NCBI RefSeq assembly: GCF_002934265.1
Contig: NZ_PTIX01000031.1
Location: 1 to 64,000, forward strand
Length of the DNA: 64,000 bases
Reading direction: 5' to 3'
DNA from: Actinokineospora auranticolor
Lineage (GTDB): Bacteria > Actinomycetota > Actinomycetes > Mycobacteriales > Pseudonocardiaceae
Positions 7,448 through 16,545 of this stretch are shown here, in pieces. The notes below the pieces were generated by a model. It saw nothing but the letters and a program-made list of their open reading frames with translations. It was not told where the DNA came from and did no database searches. Both the position numbers and the translations under genes were made by a program. Each line of letters starts with the position of its first letter. Position 1 is the first letter of the stretch.

Positions 7448-10400
7448 GGGGTCCTCCCGGGGGTGGCGGGGCGCGACTTGTTGTAGGCGTCGACGCCCTC
7501 CCACCAGGGGGCGTCGTCGGTGGCCAGGTGGGTGAGGCGGTCGCGGTACGCGGTGGCCAGCGCGGCCACCCGGGTCGGGTCCGCGGTCTCGGGGGCGGTC
7601 CAGTGCGCGCGCAGCGCGTCGTCGTCGAGCACGACGCGGACGTCGACAACGGCGAACGCGCCGCACGCCACCACCGCGGTGACCGGGTCCGCCTGCGCGC
7701 GCCCCGGCGGTGGGCCGTCGACGGCGACCCCGATCTGCACCGCGCAGCGGGCCGGTACCCGGTCCGCAAGCCGGTCGGGCACCGCCCTGGCGCGTTCGGC
7801 GAAGGTCGGACCGCCGTCGGCCAGCTCCACCGGGCGGGACCCGGCGAAGCCGCCGACCAGCGCCGCCACCTGCGGGTGACCGGCCACGCGCAGGCCCGCC
7901 AGCACGGCGAGCGGGGTGAGTTCCTGGTCGCCGGTGAGCCAGCCCAGGTCGGTCTCGGCCAGCACGTCGTGCAGGGCGGCGACGATCGCGTCCGCCGGGG
8001 TGGCCGCGGCGGTCTCGGCGCGGCCGCGCAGGCCGTCGAACACCGACACCGGCAGTTCGACGAGGTGCGCGCGCACCCCGCCCGACGGGCACGGTCCGCT
8101 CCGCTCCGCACCGCCGTCGGCGTCCGCCTCGGCCCACTTGGCGAGGGAGCTCTGGGCGTAGTCGCGGAAGGTGATGGCGGGTGCCTCGACCGTGCCCGGT
8201 TCCTCGTACGCGGTGGCCAGTTCCGGCAGCAGCACCCGGTGCGCGCTGTCGAGGTCGACGGTCAGCGGCGACACCGCGAGCTGCACCACCACCGAGCCGT
8301 CCGGCAGCAGGTTCAGCCGCAGCACGTGCGGTTCGGCCGTGTCCCGCAGGTCCGCGCGGGCCTCGGCGACCCGGGCCAGCGCCTCCGGCTCGGACAGCAC
8401 ACCCAGGTCGACGACCTCCGGCGGCGGGCCCTCGCGCAGGGCCACCTGCTCGCCGCTGGCGCGCACCACCGTGCGCAGGCTGTCGTGCCGGGCCACGACC
8501 TCGGTCCACGCGGCGGTGAACCGGTCGACGTCGAGCCAGTCGCGCCGCCACTCGTAGACCTCGGCGGGTCCGGGCCGGTTGCCGCGCACCCGCCACAGCT
8601 GCCGCTGGGCGCCGGTGAGCGGGAACGGCTGGTACCGGTTGGCGGCGTCGTGCACCAGGGCGTGGCTCTCCGCGCCGTGCCGAGCGGCCTCGATCACCTG
8701 GGCGATGCCGTGGACCGTGGGCGCCCGGAACAGGTCCGCCATGGTCAGCGACACGTCGAGCTCCTGCTGGAGCCCCGAAAGCAGCCGCATCGCGCGCAGC
8801 GAGTCGCCGCCGAGGTCGAAGAACTCGTCCAGGACGCCGATCTCGTCGATGCCGAGCACCTCGGAGAGCAGTTCGCCGACCCGGTGCTCCAGCGCGGTGG
8901 TCGGCTCCTGGTACGGGGTCTCCAGGTCGGGGCGGGTGCGCGGCGGCGGGGCCAGGACCGCGCGGTCGATCTTGCCGTTGGCCGTGGTCGGCAGCTGGTC
9001 GACGACGTAGGCGGCGGGCAGCATGTACGGCGGCAACCGCCGGGCCAGTTCGCCGCGCAGCACGCGGACCTGGGGCGGGGCCACCGGGTCCGGCTCGATG
9101 TAGGCGACCAGGCGCCGGTAGCCGGGGGTGTCCTCGCGGGCCAGCACCGCGCACTGCCGGACGCCGGGTTGGGCGGCCAGCACGCTCTCCACCTCGCCGA
9201 GGTGCACGCGGTAGCCGCGCACCTTGGTCTCGTCGTCGATCCGGCCGACGATCTCGATGACGCCGTCGGGCCAGTACCTGGCGACGTCGCCGCTGCGGTA
9301 GAGCACCGGGTACGGGTCGTCGGCCAGCGGGTTGTCCAGGAACTTCTCGGTGTTGGCGTCGGGCCGGTTGAGGTAGCCGCGCGACAGGCTCTCGCCGGAG
9401 ATGTACAGCTCCCCCAGCACCCCCGGCGGCACCGGCTCGCGGCGCTCGTCCAGGACGTAGGTGCGCACGTTCGCCACGGGGCGGCCGATCGGGGGCATGC
9501 GCGCGGCGCGCTCGTCACCGGTCAGCGCGGCGGCGGTCGTGGTGAGGTCGCACGTGGTCACCACGTTGGCCTCGGCGGAGCCGTAGACGTTGAGCACCGT
9601 GTACGGCAGTTCCGGTGGCGGCCAGGCGCGGACCCGCTCCCCCGCGATCCGCATCGAGCGCAGCGCGCACTCGGCGGGCCACGGCAGCGTCCACAGCCGC
9701 TCGGCCATGGCGGTGAGCTGCAGGGTGTGCGTGATCCCGGTGTCCACCAACCAGTCCCGCTGCTGCTCCGGCGACGCGGCGACGGTCGGGTCCGGGATGT
9801 GCACGACCGCGCCCGCGGCCAGCACCGGGAAGCAGTCGACCTCGACCAGGCCGAATCCCGGCGAGCACAGCCAGGTGCCACGCGACCCGGCGGTGATCTC
9901 GCACTCGCGGATCAGCACGTGCACGGTGTTGCGCAGCGGGCCGTGGCGCAGCAGTACGGCTTTGGGCACGCCGGTGGAGCCGGAGGTGTAGGCGACGTGG
10001 CTGATGCTCTCGTCGTCGATCGGTCCGGCGGGGTCGGTGTCCGGCGCGGACTGCCAGGTGGTGGCGTGCCGGTCGACCAGCACGACCGGCCGGGCGCCGC
10101 CCTCGTCGAGCGGCAGGACGGCGGCCAGGTGCTGCTTGCTGACCACCGCGACGGCCGCGGAGTCCTGGAGCATGAACGCCAGCCGCTCGGTCGGGTACTC
10201 GGGGTCGAGCAGCACCGCGGTGGCGCCCGCCTTCCAGATGGCGAGCTGGGTCAGCAGGCTCTCCGGGCAGCGCTCCATGAACACCCCGACGTTGCTGCCG
10301 GGGGTGGTGCCCAGCGACACCAGGTGGTTGGCCATCCGGTTCGCGCCGGACTCGAGTTCGGCGAAGGTGGTGGTGGCGCCCTCGTGCACGACCGCGGGCG

Positions 10401-11196
10401 CGTCCGGGGTGGACCGCGCGAACCCGGCGATCAGCTCGTGCACCGGGCGCGGGTCGACCTCCTCCTCGGTGTCGTTCCAGCCGAGCAGGATCTGCCCGCG
10501 CTCGGCGGAGTCCAGCAGCGGCAGCACCGACACGGTGCGGTCGTCGGCCACGCCGACCATCGCCTCCAGCATGCCGCCGAGGTGCTTGGCGAGCCGGTTG
10601 ACGGTGCCGCGCTCGTAGAGCGCGGCGTTGCCGACCAGCGCGGCCCGCGGCCTGCCGCGCACCAGTTGCAGCACGACGACGATGTCGGCGTAGTGCAGTT
10701 CGCTCTCGGTGTGCCGATCGGCGTGGTGGCCGGGTTTGTCGCCGGGGCGGATGGCGATCAGGCCGTGGCAGGGGGCCTGGGTGGCGGCGCCGTCGGTCTC
10801 GCACAGGCGCAGCAGTTCCGCGCCGTCGACCGCGCCGACCACGGCGGCGTCCTTGATGGCGCGGACGGCGGTGGCGCGCAGGTCCCCGATCCGGGTGTCC
10901 CCGTGCACGGGTAACCGCGGAACGGTCAACTCCTCGTCGACTTGGCCGATGATCAGGTCGGTCTCACCGGTGTAGCGCAGCAGCAACGCGGCCAGCGCGG
11001 CCATCGGCAGGTCGGCGGCGAGCGTCCCGTCGGCGCCGATCAGCTCCCGCTGCGCGGCCTCGCTCAGCGGCACCGCGCAGACCAGCGGTTCGACCAGCCG
11101 CGGCGCGCGCGGCAACCGGTCGGTCGGGATCGGCTTGACCAGCGGGGCGCCAGCCAGGTGCTGCTGCCACGCCGTGGTGTCCTGGCTGTCGTGCAC
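7444..11196 (-). CDS. NRPS: partial C, A, PCP and a degenerate cyclisation-like domain
   Basis: This 1250-residue NRPS begins with only the C-terminal half of a condensation domain (about 1-235, no HHxxxDG). An A domain follows (about 250-740) with AYTSGSTGVPKA near 404 and NGKID near 739. The PCP comes next (FFDLGGDSLRA, Ser near 797). Last is a domain shaped like a cyclisation domain (about 857-1235; FPLTGAQRQLW, RHDSLRTVV) in which the DxxxxD core reads SPLTVD and motifs Cy5 to Cy7 are barely recognisable. In the A domain the Asp that binds the alpha-amino group is replaced (SPGFGLVEVD). My by-eye code is G-L-V-Q-R-A-V-V-V-K, so an aryl or other non-alpha-amino acid is likely. A TTA codon is at 10912-10914. 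The GTG start at 11196 follows GAGGAG. It may be the loading protein. Confidence 0.85.
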   Translation of the reverse strand: MHDSQDTTAWQQHLAGAPLVKPIPTDRLPRAPRLVEPLVCAVPLSEAAQRELIGADGTLAADLPMAALAALLLRYTGETDLIIGQVDEELTVPRLPVHGDTRIGDLRATAVRAIKDAAVVGAVDGAELLRLCETDGAATQAPCHGLIAIRPGDKPGHHADRHTESELHYADIVVVLQLVRGRPRAALVGNAALYERGTVNRLAKHLGGMLEAMVGVADDRTVSVLPLLDSAERGQILLGWNDTEEEVDPRPVHELIAGFARSTPDAPAVVHEGATTTFAELESGANRMANHLVSLGTTPGSNVGVFMERCPESLLTQLAIWKAGATAVLLDPEYPTERLAFMLQDSAAVAVVSKQHLAAVLPLDEGGARPVVLVDRHATTWQSAPDTDPAGPIDDESISHVAYTSGSTGVPKAVLLRHGPLRNTVHVLIRECEITAGSRGTWLCSPGFGLVEVDCFPVLAAGAVVHIPDPTVAASPEQQRDWLVDTGITHTLQLTAMAERLWTLPWPAECALRSMRIAGERVRAWPPPELPYTVLNVYGSAEANVVTTCDLTTTAAALTGDERAARMPPIGRPVANVRTYVLDERREPVPPGVLGELYISGESLSRGYLNRPDANTEKFLDNPLADDPYPVLYRSGDVARYWPDGVIEIVGRIDDETKVRGYRVHLGEVESVLAAQPGVRQCAVLAREDTPGYRRLVAYIEPDPVAPPQVRVLRGELARRLPPYMLPAAYVVDQLPTTANGKIDRAVLAPPPRTRPDLETPYQEPTTALEHRVGELLSEVLGIDEIGVLDEFFDLGGDSLRAMRLLSGLQQELDVSLTMADLFRAPTVHGIAQVIEAARHGAESHALVHDAANRYQPFPLTGAQRQLWRVRGNRPGPAEVYEWRRDWLDVDRFTAAWTEVVARHDSLRTVVRASGEQVALREGPPPEVVDLGVLSEPEALARVAEARADLRDTAEPHVLRLNLLPDGSVVVQLAVSPLTVDLDSAHRVLLPELATAYEEPGTVEAPAITFRDYAQSSLAKWAEADADGGAERSGPCPSGGVRAHLVELPVSVFDGLRGRAETAAATPADAIVAALHDVLAETDLGWLTGDQELTPLAVLAGLRVAGHPQVAALVGGFAGSRPVELADGGPTFAERARAVPDRLADRVPARCAVQIGVAVDGPPPGRAQADPVTAVVACGAFAVVDVRVVLDDDALRAHWTAPETADPTRVAALATAYRDRLTHLATDDAPWWEGVDAYNKSRPATPGRTP

Positions 11197-11220
11197 GGCA
11201 TTCTCCTCGTTCGCAACTCG

Positions 11221-11919
11221 TCAGGCCGACAGGGCCTGGGACAGGCCGGGGTGGCCGAGGTCGGGCAGGGTGCGGGCGGCGCGGAGGGGCTCGGGCCGGT
11301 ACAGCTCGGCCTGGTGCGCCACCCGCCTGCGGTGCCAGGCGGGGTGGCGGCCGTGGGTGCGGACGAAGTTGTGGATCAGCCGCATGCCGTCCTCGGTGCG
11401 GATGCTCTCCGGGTGGAACTGCACCGACTCGATGGGCAGCCAGCGGTGCCGCAGGCCCATCACGTACCGGTCGTCGCAGGACCAGGCGCTGACCTGCAGG
11501 CAGTCCGGGACGCTGTTCTCCACCACGACCAGCGAGTGGTAGCGGGTGGCGGCGAAGTCCTCGGGCATCTCGGTGAACACGCCGGTGCCGTCGTGCCGGA
11601 CCCGGCTGGTCTTGCCGTGCATGAGGTGGTGCGCGGGCACCACCTGGCCACCGAAGGCGAGCCCGATGGCCTGGTGGCCGAGGCAGATGCCGAAGATCGG
11701 CACCTGGTCGCCGAAGGTGCGCACGATGTCGACGTGGCTGGACTCGGACGGGTGGCCCGGGCCGGGGCCCAGCAGCACCGCGTCCGGTTTGATCAGCCGG
11801 ATCTCGTCGAGGGTCAGCTCGTTGGAGCGGACCACCAGCGGCTCGGCGCCCGCGGAGAGCAGGTACTGGCGGATGATGTAGACGAAGCTGTCGAACGCGT
11901 CGACCACGAGGACCCTCAC
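11221..11919 (-). CDS. Anthranilate synthase component II (glutamine amidotransferase, TrpG-like)
   Basis: This 232-residue class I glutamine amidotransferase releases ammonia from glutamine for the chorismate-using partner encoded just upstream. The triad is visible: Cys79 in GICLGHQ, and His169 and Glu171 in VQFHPES. The oxyanion-hole region is GPGPGHP, and HGKTS is the loop typical of TrpG/PabA subunits. The GTG at 11919 overlaps the TrpE-like stop, which points to translational coupling. The C-terminal 40 residues after HNFVRTHGRHP extend beyond the usual family end of about 190-200 residues and have no recognised function. Because the partner has the PIAGT motif, anthranilate or 2-amino-2-deoxyisochorismate is the expected product rather than p-aminobenzoate. 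Confidence 0.9.
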   Translation of the reverse strand: MRVLVVDAFDSFVYIIRQYLLSAGAEPLVVRSNELTLDEIRLIKPDAVLLGPGPGHPSESSHVDIVRTFGDQVPIFGICLGHQAIGLAFGGQVVPAHHLMHGKTSRVRHDGTGVFTEMPEDFAATRYHSLVVVENSVPDCLQVSAWSCDDRYVMGLRHRWLPIESVQFHPESIRTEDGMRLIHNFVRTHGRHPAWHRRRVAHQAELYRPEPLRAARTLPDLGHPGLSQALSA

Positions 11920-13397
11920 AGCAGCTCCCTCCCCGTGACCGCCCAGTAGGCGGCGCTCGACTTGGCCAGGGTCTCGGTCCACTCGCGACCGGCGTCGGAG
12001 TCGGCGACCACCCCGGCCGAGGCCCGGGTGCGGTACACGCCGCCGGAGTGGATGAGCGTGCGGATGCACAGCGCGAGGTTCAGGTAGCCGCCCGCGCCGA
12101 TCAGGCCGATGGCGCCCGCGTAGAGCCCGCGGCGGCGCGCCTCGGTGGCCTCGATGATCTCCATGGCGCGGATCTTCGGCGCGCCGGTCATGGTGCCCGA
12201 GGGGAACAGCGCGGCGATCACGTCGTAGCTGTCGGTGCCCGGCGCCGCCCGACCAACCACAGTGGACACCAGGTGCAGCACGTGCGAGTAGCGCTCGACG
12301 ACCATCTGCTCGCGCACCTCGAGGGTGTCCTTGCCGCAGATCCGGCCGATGTCGTTGCGGCACAGGTCGACCAGCATCACGTGCTCGGCGATCTCCTTGG
12401 GGCTGCTCGCCAGTGCGGCGGCCGCGACCTCGTCGTCGACCGGTTCCCCGTCGACGACCCCGCGCGGGTGGGTGCCCGCGATGGGCCGCATGACGACCTC
12501 GCCGTCGCGGACCCGGACGAACAGCTCCGGGCTGGCGCCGACGACGGTGTGCTCGCCCAGCGGCGTCAGGTACATGTACGGGGAGGCGTTGCGCTCCCGC
12601 AGCCGCCGGTACACCCGCACGGGGTCGGAGTCGCTGCGGATCGACAGCTCGTGGCCGAGCTGCACCTGGTAGATGTCGCCGATGGCGATGTGCCCGAGCG
12701 CCTTGTCCACGTGCCGCAGGTAGGTCTCGCGCGCCGTGTCGTCCTCGATCACCTCGTCCGCCGACGGGGCGTCCGCGCCCGGGTCGGCGGGCCGGTCCGC
12801 GGCGGCGGCGAGCAGGTCGGAGAGCTCGCCGAGGTCGAGGTCCGGCCAGGCGGGGCTGGTGTGCACCAGCAGCTCGGCGTCGCCGGTGACCAGGTCGGTG
12901 CGCAGCAAGCCCTGGTAGAGCACCAGGTGCACGTCGGGCACGCCGGGGTCGCTCTCGATCAGGTGCGGCAGGTCCTCGATGTAGCGGGCCACGTCGTAGC
13001 CGAAGTAGGCCAGGAAGCCGAACTCGAAGCCGGTGGCCGAGCCGGTCACCTCGAACACCGACTCGGCGGCGCGGATCAGCGCCCACAGGCCGCGGTTGTC
13101 CCGCAGCCGGGTGCCGTCCGCGGTCAGCAGCGGCTCGACCCTGGCCAGCACCGCCGCGCGCACCGCGTCGGCGCCGCGCACCTGCACCTCCCCCGCGGTG
13201 ACCGAGATGCTCAGCCGCTCGGCGAACCCGACCACGTGCTGCCCGCAGTCGCCGGGCGGGCCGCCCGCGGACTCCAGCAGGTAGACCTGGTCGCGGCCGA
13301 ACCGCGCGCCGAGCGCCAGGTACGCCGTGAGCGGGTCGACGAGGGGCCGCGCCACCCGCGCGGTGGTCACCCGCACGCTGTGGGGTGGGGAGTCCAT
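11916..13397 (-). CDS. Anthranilate synthase component I (TrpE-like chorismate enzyme)
   Basis: This 493-residue chorismate-binding enzyme contains the family landmarks: IGDIYQVQLGHE (about 232), GASPELFVR, PIAGTHPRG (about 315), EHVMLVDLCRNDIG, GTMTGAPKIRAMEIIE (about 415) and GAIGLIGAGG. The Ala in PIAGT is typical of enzymes that add ammonia at C2 (anthranilate or ADIC synthases). PabB enzymes that make aminodeoxychorismate have Lys there. It is paired with the overlapping TrpG-like gene and sits between an acyl-CoA ligase-like gene and an NRPS, so it is a pathway enzyme making the aromatic starter. Whether it stops at ADIC or goes on to anthranilate cannot be told by eye. No ADIC-processing PhzD/PhzF partner is seen, which favours anthranilate. 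The ATG at 13397 follows AGGAGA. Confidence 0.9.
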   Translation of the reverse strand: MDSPPHSVRVTTARVARPLVDPLTAYLALGARFGRDQVYLLESAGGPPGDCGQHVVGFAERLSISVTAGEVQVRGADAVRAAVLARVEPLLTADGTRLRDNRGLWALIRAAESVFEVTGSATGFEFGFLAYFGYDVARYIEDLPHLIESDPGVPDVHLVLYQGLLRTDLVTGDAELLVHTSPAWPDLDLGELSDLLAAAADRPADPGADAPSADEVIEDDTARETYLRHVDKALGHIAIGDIYQVQLGHELSIRSDSDPVRVYRRLRERNASPYMYLTPLGEHTVVGASPELFVRVRDGEVVMRPIAGTHPRGVVDGEPVDDEVAAAALASSPKEIAEHVMLVDLCRNDIGRICGKDTLEVREQMVVERYSHVLHLVSTVVGRAAPGTDSYDVIAALFPSGTMTGAPKIRAMEIIEATEARRRGLYAGAIGLIGAGGYLNLALCIRTLIHSGGVYRTRASAGVVADSDAGREWTETLAKSSAAYWAVTGRELL

Positions 13398-13497
13398 AAC
13401 GTCTCCTGTGGTTGTCTGCCTGCCGACGGTGGGGCGCCCGGCGGCACGGGGTCGCCGGGGCGGGGCCGTCCGGGTCCGGACCGCCGGGGTGGGGCCG

Positions 13498-14934
13498 TCA
13501 GGTCGTGATGGCGTAGCGGTGCGCGACCTCGCGGGCGACGCGCACGGCGTCGTCGGCCTCGGTGCGGTGGTCGAGGATGCGCGCGGCCTTCCAGCTGACG
13601 AAGGCGCCGGTGCTGGTCACCGGGTCCAGCTCGGACTCCACCGCGATGCCCGCCGCCACGCCGGCGCGCTCGCGCAGCCGGGCCGCGATGCCCGCGCGGA
13701 CCTCGTCCGGGTCGCCGCTCAGCTCGGGGAGCAGGTCCAGCCGGACGGTGACCTCGTCGGCGCCGTCGGCGTCGCGGTCGATGACGACCTGGTAGCCCAG
13801 GCAGCCGCGCACCCCGTCGAGCACCGCGGACTCCAGCTCGGCGGGCTGCAGCCGGGCGGTGCCCAGCGCGATCCGGTCGGCGACCCGGCCGATCACCTCG
13901 ACGACCGGTCCGGGCAGCGGGGCTCCCGGGCCGGGATCGGTGATCCGCACCAGGTCGGCGGTGCGGTAGCGGATGAGCGGCTTGATGCCCTCGACGAGCA
14001 TGGTGAGCACCAGTTCGCCCTCACCGGTGCGGCCGAGGTGCTCGCCGGTGTCCGGGTCGACCAGCTCGGCGATGTAGTTGAGCTCGGACAGGTGCAGGTT
14101 CCCGGTCTCGGCGCCGGTGGCGATGCAGAGGGTCTCCTGCGAGCCGTAGAGGGTCGGGTAGACCGTGGCGCCGGGCCAGATGCTGGACACGTTGGCGCGG
14201 AACTCGGGGGTGCAGATCTCGCCGAGCACCAGGAACATCGAGATCGGCAGGTCGGCGAGGTCGTAGTCGTAGTGCCGGGCGGCCTTGGCCAGGCTCAGGC
14301 ACAGCGCGGGTGCGCCCACGACGACCTCGACACCCAGGTCCTTGATCAGCCGCAGGGCCTTGCGGAACCCAACGCGCGGGGACTCGGGCCAGATCTTCGC
14401 GTGGCAGCCGCCGAGCCGGTCGAGGACATCGGTGAACACGTCGCCGAACGCGTACAGCTCGGTCGGTCCCATCAGGCCGACCACCGGCATCCGGTCGCCG
14501 AAGCGGGCGGCGAAGAGCCGCCGCCAGGACTCCTCGACGGCGGAGTTGCTGGCGACGATGTCCTTGGCGCCGCGCGGGCACGGGGTGGAGGGGCCGGTGG
14601 TGCCGGTGGTCTCGTAGTAGATCCGCGCGTCGGCCGGGCTGCCGGAGAGCACGTCGTACATCTCGCGGCGCAGGTCGGCCTTGGTGGTGAAGGGCAGCCG
14701 CGACAGCGTCTCGGGGGTGACGGCCTCGATGTCGACGCCCTTGAGGTGCTCGCGGTAGAACGGCGACTTCGCGGTGACGTGCCGCAGCACCCTGGTCAGC
14801 TGGCTCGCGTGCCAGCCGGCGAGTTCGGCGCCGGTGAGGGTGCCGTCGAAGTAGCGGCCCGCCAGCAGGCCGTAGGTGGCGCGGAAGGCCCGCTCGTCCG
14901 CCAGTTTCGCGGCGATCCCGGGGAGGTCGGTCAT
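13498..14934 (-). CDS. PaaK-like (phenylacetate-CoA ligase family) adenylate-forming enzyme
   Basis: This 478-residue member of the ANL superfamily is closest in style to phenylacetate-CoA and related aryl-CoA ligases. It has KSPFYREHL and LPFTTKADLR at the N-terminus, a P-loop of the form YETTGTTGPSTP (about 112), GSQETL in place of the usual A5 motif, RTGEGELVLTML, and RYRTADLVRI (about 330). The family activates aryl or arylacetic acids as adenylates and then transfers them to CoA or a carrier. In the operon with anthranilate synthase, its substrate is probably anthranilate or an oxidised relative, for loading onto the NRPS. This is inferred from context. Its ATG overlaps the stop of the flavoprotein gene (ATGA). 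Confidence 0.82.
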   Translation of the reverse strand: MTDLPGIAAKLADERAFRATYGLLAGRYFDGTLTGAELAGWHASQLTRVLRHVTAKSPFYREHLKGVDIEAVTPETLSRLPFTTKADLRREMYDVLSGSPADARIYYETTGTTGPSTPCPRGAKDIVASNSAVEESWRRLFAARFGDRMPVVGLMGPTELYAFGDVFTDVLDRLGGCHAKIWPESPRVGFRKALRLIKDLGVEVVVGAPALCLSLAKAARHYDYDLADLPISMFLVLGEICTPEFRANVSSIWPGATVYPTLYGSQETLCIATGAETGNLHLSELNYIAELVDPDTGEHLGRTGEGELVLTMLVEGIKPLIRYRTADLVRITDPGPGAPLPGPVVEVIGRVADRIALGTARLQPAELESAVLDGVRGCLGYQVVIDRDADGADEVTVRLDLLPELSGDPDEVRAGIAARLRERAGVAAGIAVESELDPVTSTGAFVSWKAARILDHRTEADDAVRVAREVAHRYAITT

Positions 14935-15602
14935 CACAGGTGCTCCTGCAGCTCGTTGAGCGGCAGGCCCACCCGCTCGTTGCGGTCGGCCACGCTGAGG
15001 ATCTCGCGGCCGGTGAGGCGGCGGTGCTCGGCCAGCAGTGTGCTCATGTCGATCATCCGCTCGACCATCCGGCCGACGTTGGTCAGGCCCTCGTCGTCCT
15101 TGAGCGCGTCGCCGCGGTGCAGCGCGTGCACCTGGGACGGGAAGCCGCTGCCGACCAGGATCATCCGGTTGAGCAGGGCGTTGACGCTCAACTGCGCCCA
15201 CACCTCGCCCGCGCTGTAGCGGCGGGCCACGGAGATCACGCCCGCGACCTTGTTCGACAGCGGGCGGTCGAAGCGCAGGTAGCCGACGCCCGCGCGCTCG
15301 ATGAAGGTCTGCATCAGGCTGGCGGACCCGAAGCCGTGCACCGGGGCGGCGAAGATGATGCCGTCGGCGGCCACCATCTTGTCGATCACGCCGGGGATGT
15401 CGTCGGTCTGCGCGCACCGGACGAGCCGGTCGTTGCAGTCGCCGCACGGGCCGCAGCGCAGCATGTTCAGGTCGCGCAGGTCGACGGCCTCCAGTTCGGC
15501 GCCGCGCTGCTCCGCGATCGCCGCGGCGTAGCGCAGCACATCAGCGGTGTTGCCGTCCCGTTCCGATCCGTTGATGGCGACGATCCTGACTGGTGTGGAC
15601 AC
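14934..15602 (-). CDS. Iron-sulfur flavoprotein-like reductase (NADPH-dependent FMN reductase fold)
   Basis: This 222-residue flavodoxin-fold protein has the FMN phosphate loop [10 protein letters not shown] (about 10-19) and [14 protein letters not shown], which contacts the flavin ring. It also carries a compact cysteine motif, CGPCGDC followed by Cys63 (Cys50, 53, 56, 63; C-x2-C-x2-C-x6-C). That pattern matches the [4Fe-4S] site of Isf-type iron-sulfur flavoproteins. Such proteins pass electrons, often two at a time, to small substrates or partner enzymes. It is the first gene of the leftward operon, so a redox step on the aromatic unit or on a nitrogen or sulfur function is plausible. The substrate is not predictable. 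The GTG at 15602 follows GGGAGG with good spacing, and the SARP-type promoter lies just upstream. Confidence 0.8.
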   Translation of the reverse strand: MSTPVRIVAINGSERDGNTADVLRYAAAIAEQRGAELEAVDLRDLNMLRCGPCGDCNDRLVRCAQTDDIPGVIDKMVAADGIIFAAPVHGFGSASLMQTFIERAGVGYLRFDRPLSNKVAGVISVARRYSAGEVWAQLSVNALLNRMILVGSGFPSQVHALHRGDALKDDEGLTNVGRMVERMIDMSTLLAEHRRLTGREILSVADRNERVGLPLNELQEHL

Positions 15603-15635
15603 GGCTACTGCCTCCCTCGGGTTCGTTCTGCGGGA

Positions 15636-15667
15636 AAGGTAGGAACAGCCGGTTGCCGCTCGGTTAC
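15636..15667 (-). promoter_or_regulatory. SARP-type promoter of the leftward operon
   Basis: Read on the minus strand: GTAACCG, 4 bp, GCAACCG (repeats at 15661-15667 and 15650-15656), then 8 bp and the -10 box TACCTT (15641-15636). The 11-bp repeat period and the 8-bp spacer match SARP-activated promoters. It would drive the flavoprotein, ligase, TrpE, TrpG, NRPS and DAHP synthase genes. Confidence 0.72.
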
Positions 15668-15733
15668 GCGAAGATCCACCCGGTGCGGGCGTGGACGTCG
15701 ACGCGCGGAGACGGACGAACCGGGCACATCGCG

Positions 15734-16501
15734 TCACGCGGCCCGCCGGGCGCGGCCGACGCCGTCGAGCAGCTCGGTCAGCTCGGCCAGGACCCGTTCG
15801 CGGGCCTCGTCGATGAAGAAGTGACCGCCGGGGAACGCCAGCTGCGCGGTCGGTCCCGCGGTCAGCTCCGCCCAGGCCGCGCACCCCGCCGGGGTGACGT
15901 CGTGGTCGGCCACACCGCGCAGCACCGCGAAGGGGCACCGCAGCGGCGGTCCGGGTCGGTACGCGTAGGTCTCCACGACCGCGAAGTCGGCGCGGATCGT
16001 GGGGAGGAACAGCTCCAGCAGTTCCGGTTGCGCGAGCAGGGTGTCCGGTGTGGCGCCGTAGTCGCGCAGGGCGGCCACGAGCGCCGGGTCCGGCATGGCG
16101 TGCAGCTGCCGGGGGTGCGCGGCCACGTGCGGCGCGTCGTGCCCGGAGGCCACCAGCAGCCCGGGTTCGGGCAGCCCGGCGGCGCGCAGGCGGCGGACCA
16201 GCTCGTAGCCGACGAGCGCGCCCATGCTGTGCCCGAACACCGCGTACGGCGTGCCCACCAGGCCCGCGACCTCGGGGACGAGGGCGTCGACCAAGGCGCC
16301 GAGGTCGCGGTACGGCTCCTCGACGAGCCTGCTCTCCCGGCCCGGCAGGCGGACCGCCCACACCTCGACGTCCGGCGGCAGCCCGTCGGGCCAGTCGTGG
16401 AAGGCGCCCGCGCCGCCACCGGCGAACGGCAGGCACAGCAGGCTCACCCGACCTCGGCGGCGGGGAGTGAGGTTGACCAGCCAGTCGGACGCGTCCCGCA
16501 T
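15734..16501 (-). CDS. Type II thioesterase (editing)
   Basis: This 255-residue alpha/beta hydrolase is of the stand-alone NRPS/PKS thioesterase type. It has the N-terminal [24 protein letters not shown], the nucleophile elbow [14 protein letters not shown] (Ser near 96), an Asp in GVADHDV and the catalytic His in FPGGHFF. These enzymes clear wrongly primed or stalled acyl groups from carrier proteins. It lies upstream of the leftward operon but has its own 130-bp gap holding that operon's promoter, so it is probably transcribed from the short region after the terminator at 16546-16575. The ATG at 16501 follows GGGAGGG. It is a normal, complete member of its family. Confidence 0.93.
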   Translation of the reverse strand: MRDASDWLVNLTPRRRGRVSLLCLPFAGGGAGAFHDWPDGLPPDVEVWAVRLPGRESRLVEEPYRDLGALVDALVPEVAGLVGTPYAVFGHSMGALVGYELVRRLRAAGLPEPGLLVASGHDAPHVAAHPRQLHAMPDPALVAALRDYGATPDTLLAQPELLELFLPTIRADFAVVETYAYRPGPPLRCPFAVLRGVADHDVTPAGCAAWAELTAGPTAQLAFPGGHFFIDEARERVLAELTELLDGVGRARRAA

Positions 16502-16545
16502 GCCGTCCCTCCCAGTCCATATCAGACACTCGACACGTAAGAGTC

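Noticed and set aside
11916..13397. Aminodeoxychorismate synthase (PabB) for the TrpE-like gene
   Set aside because: PabB enzymes have Lys in the PIKGT motif; this protein has PIAGT.
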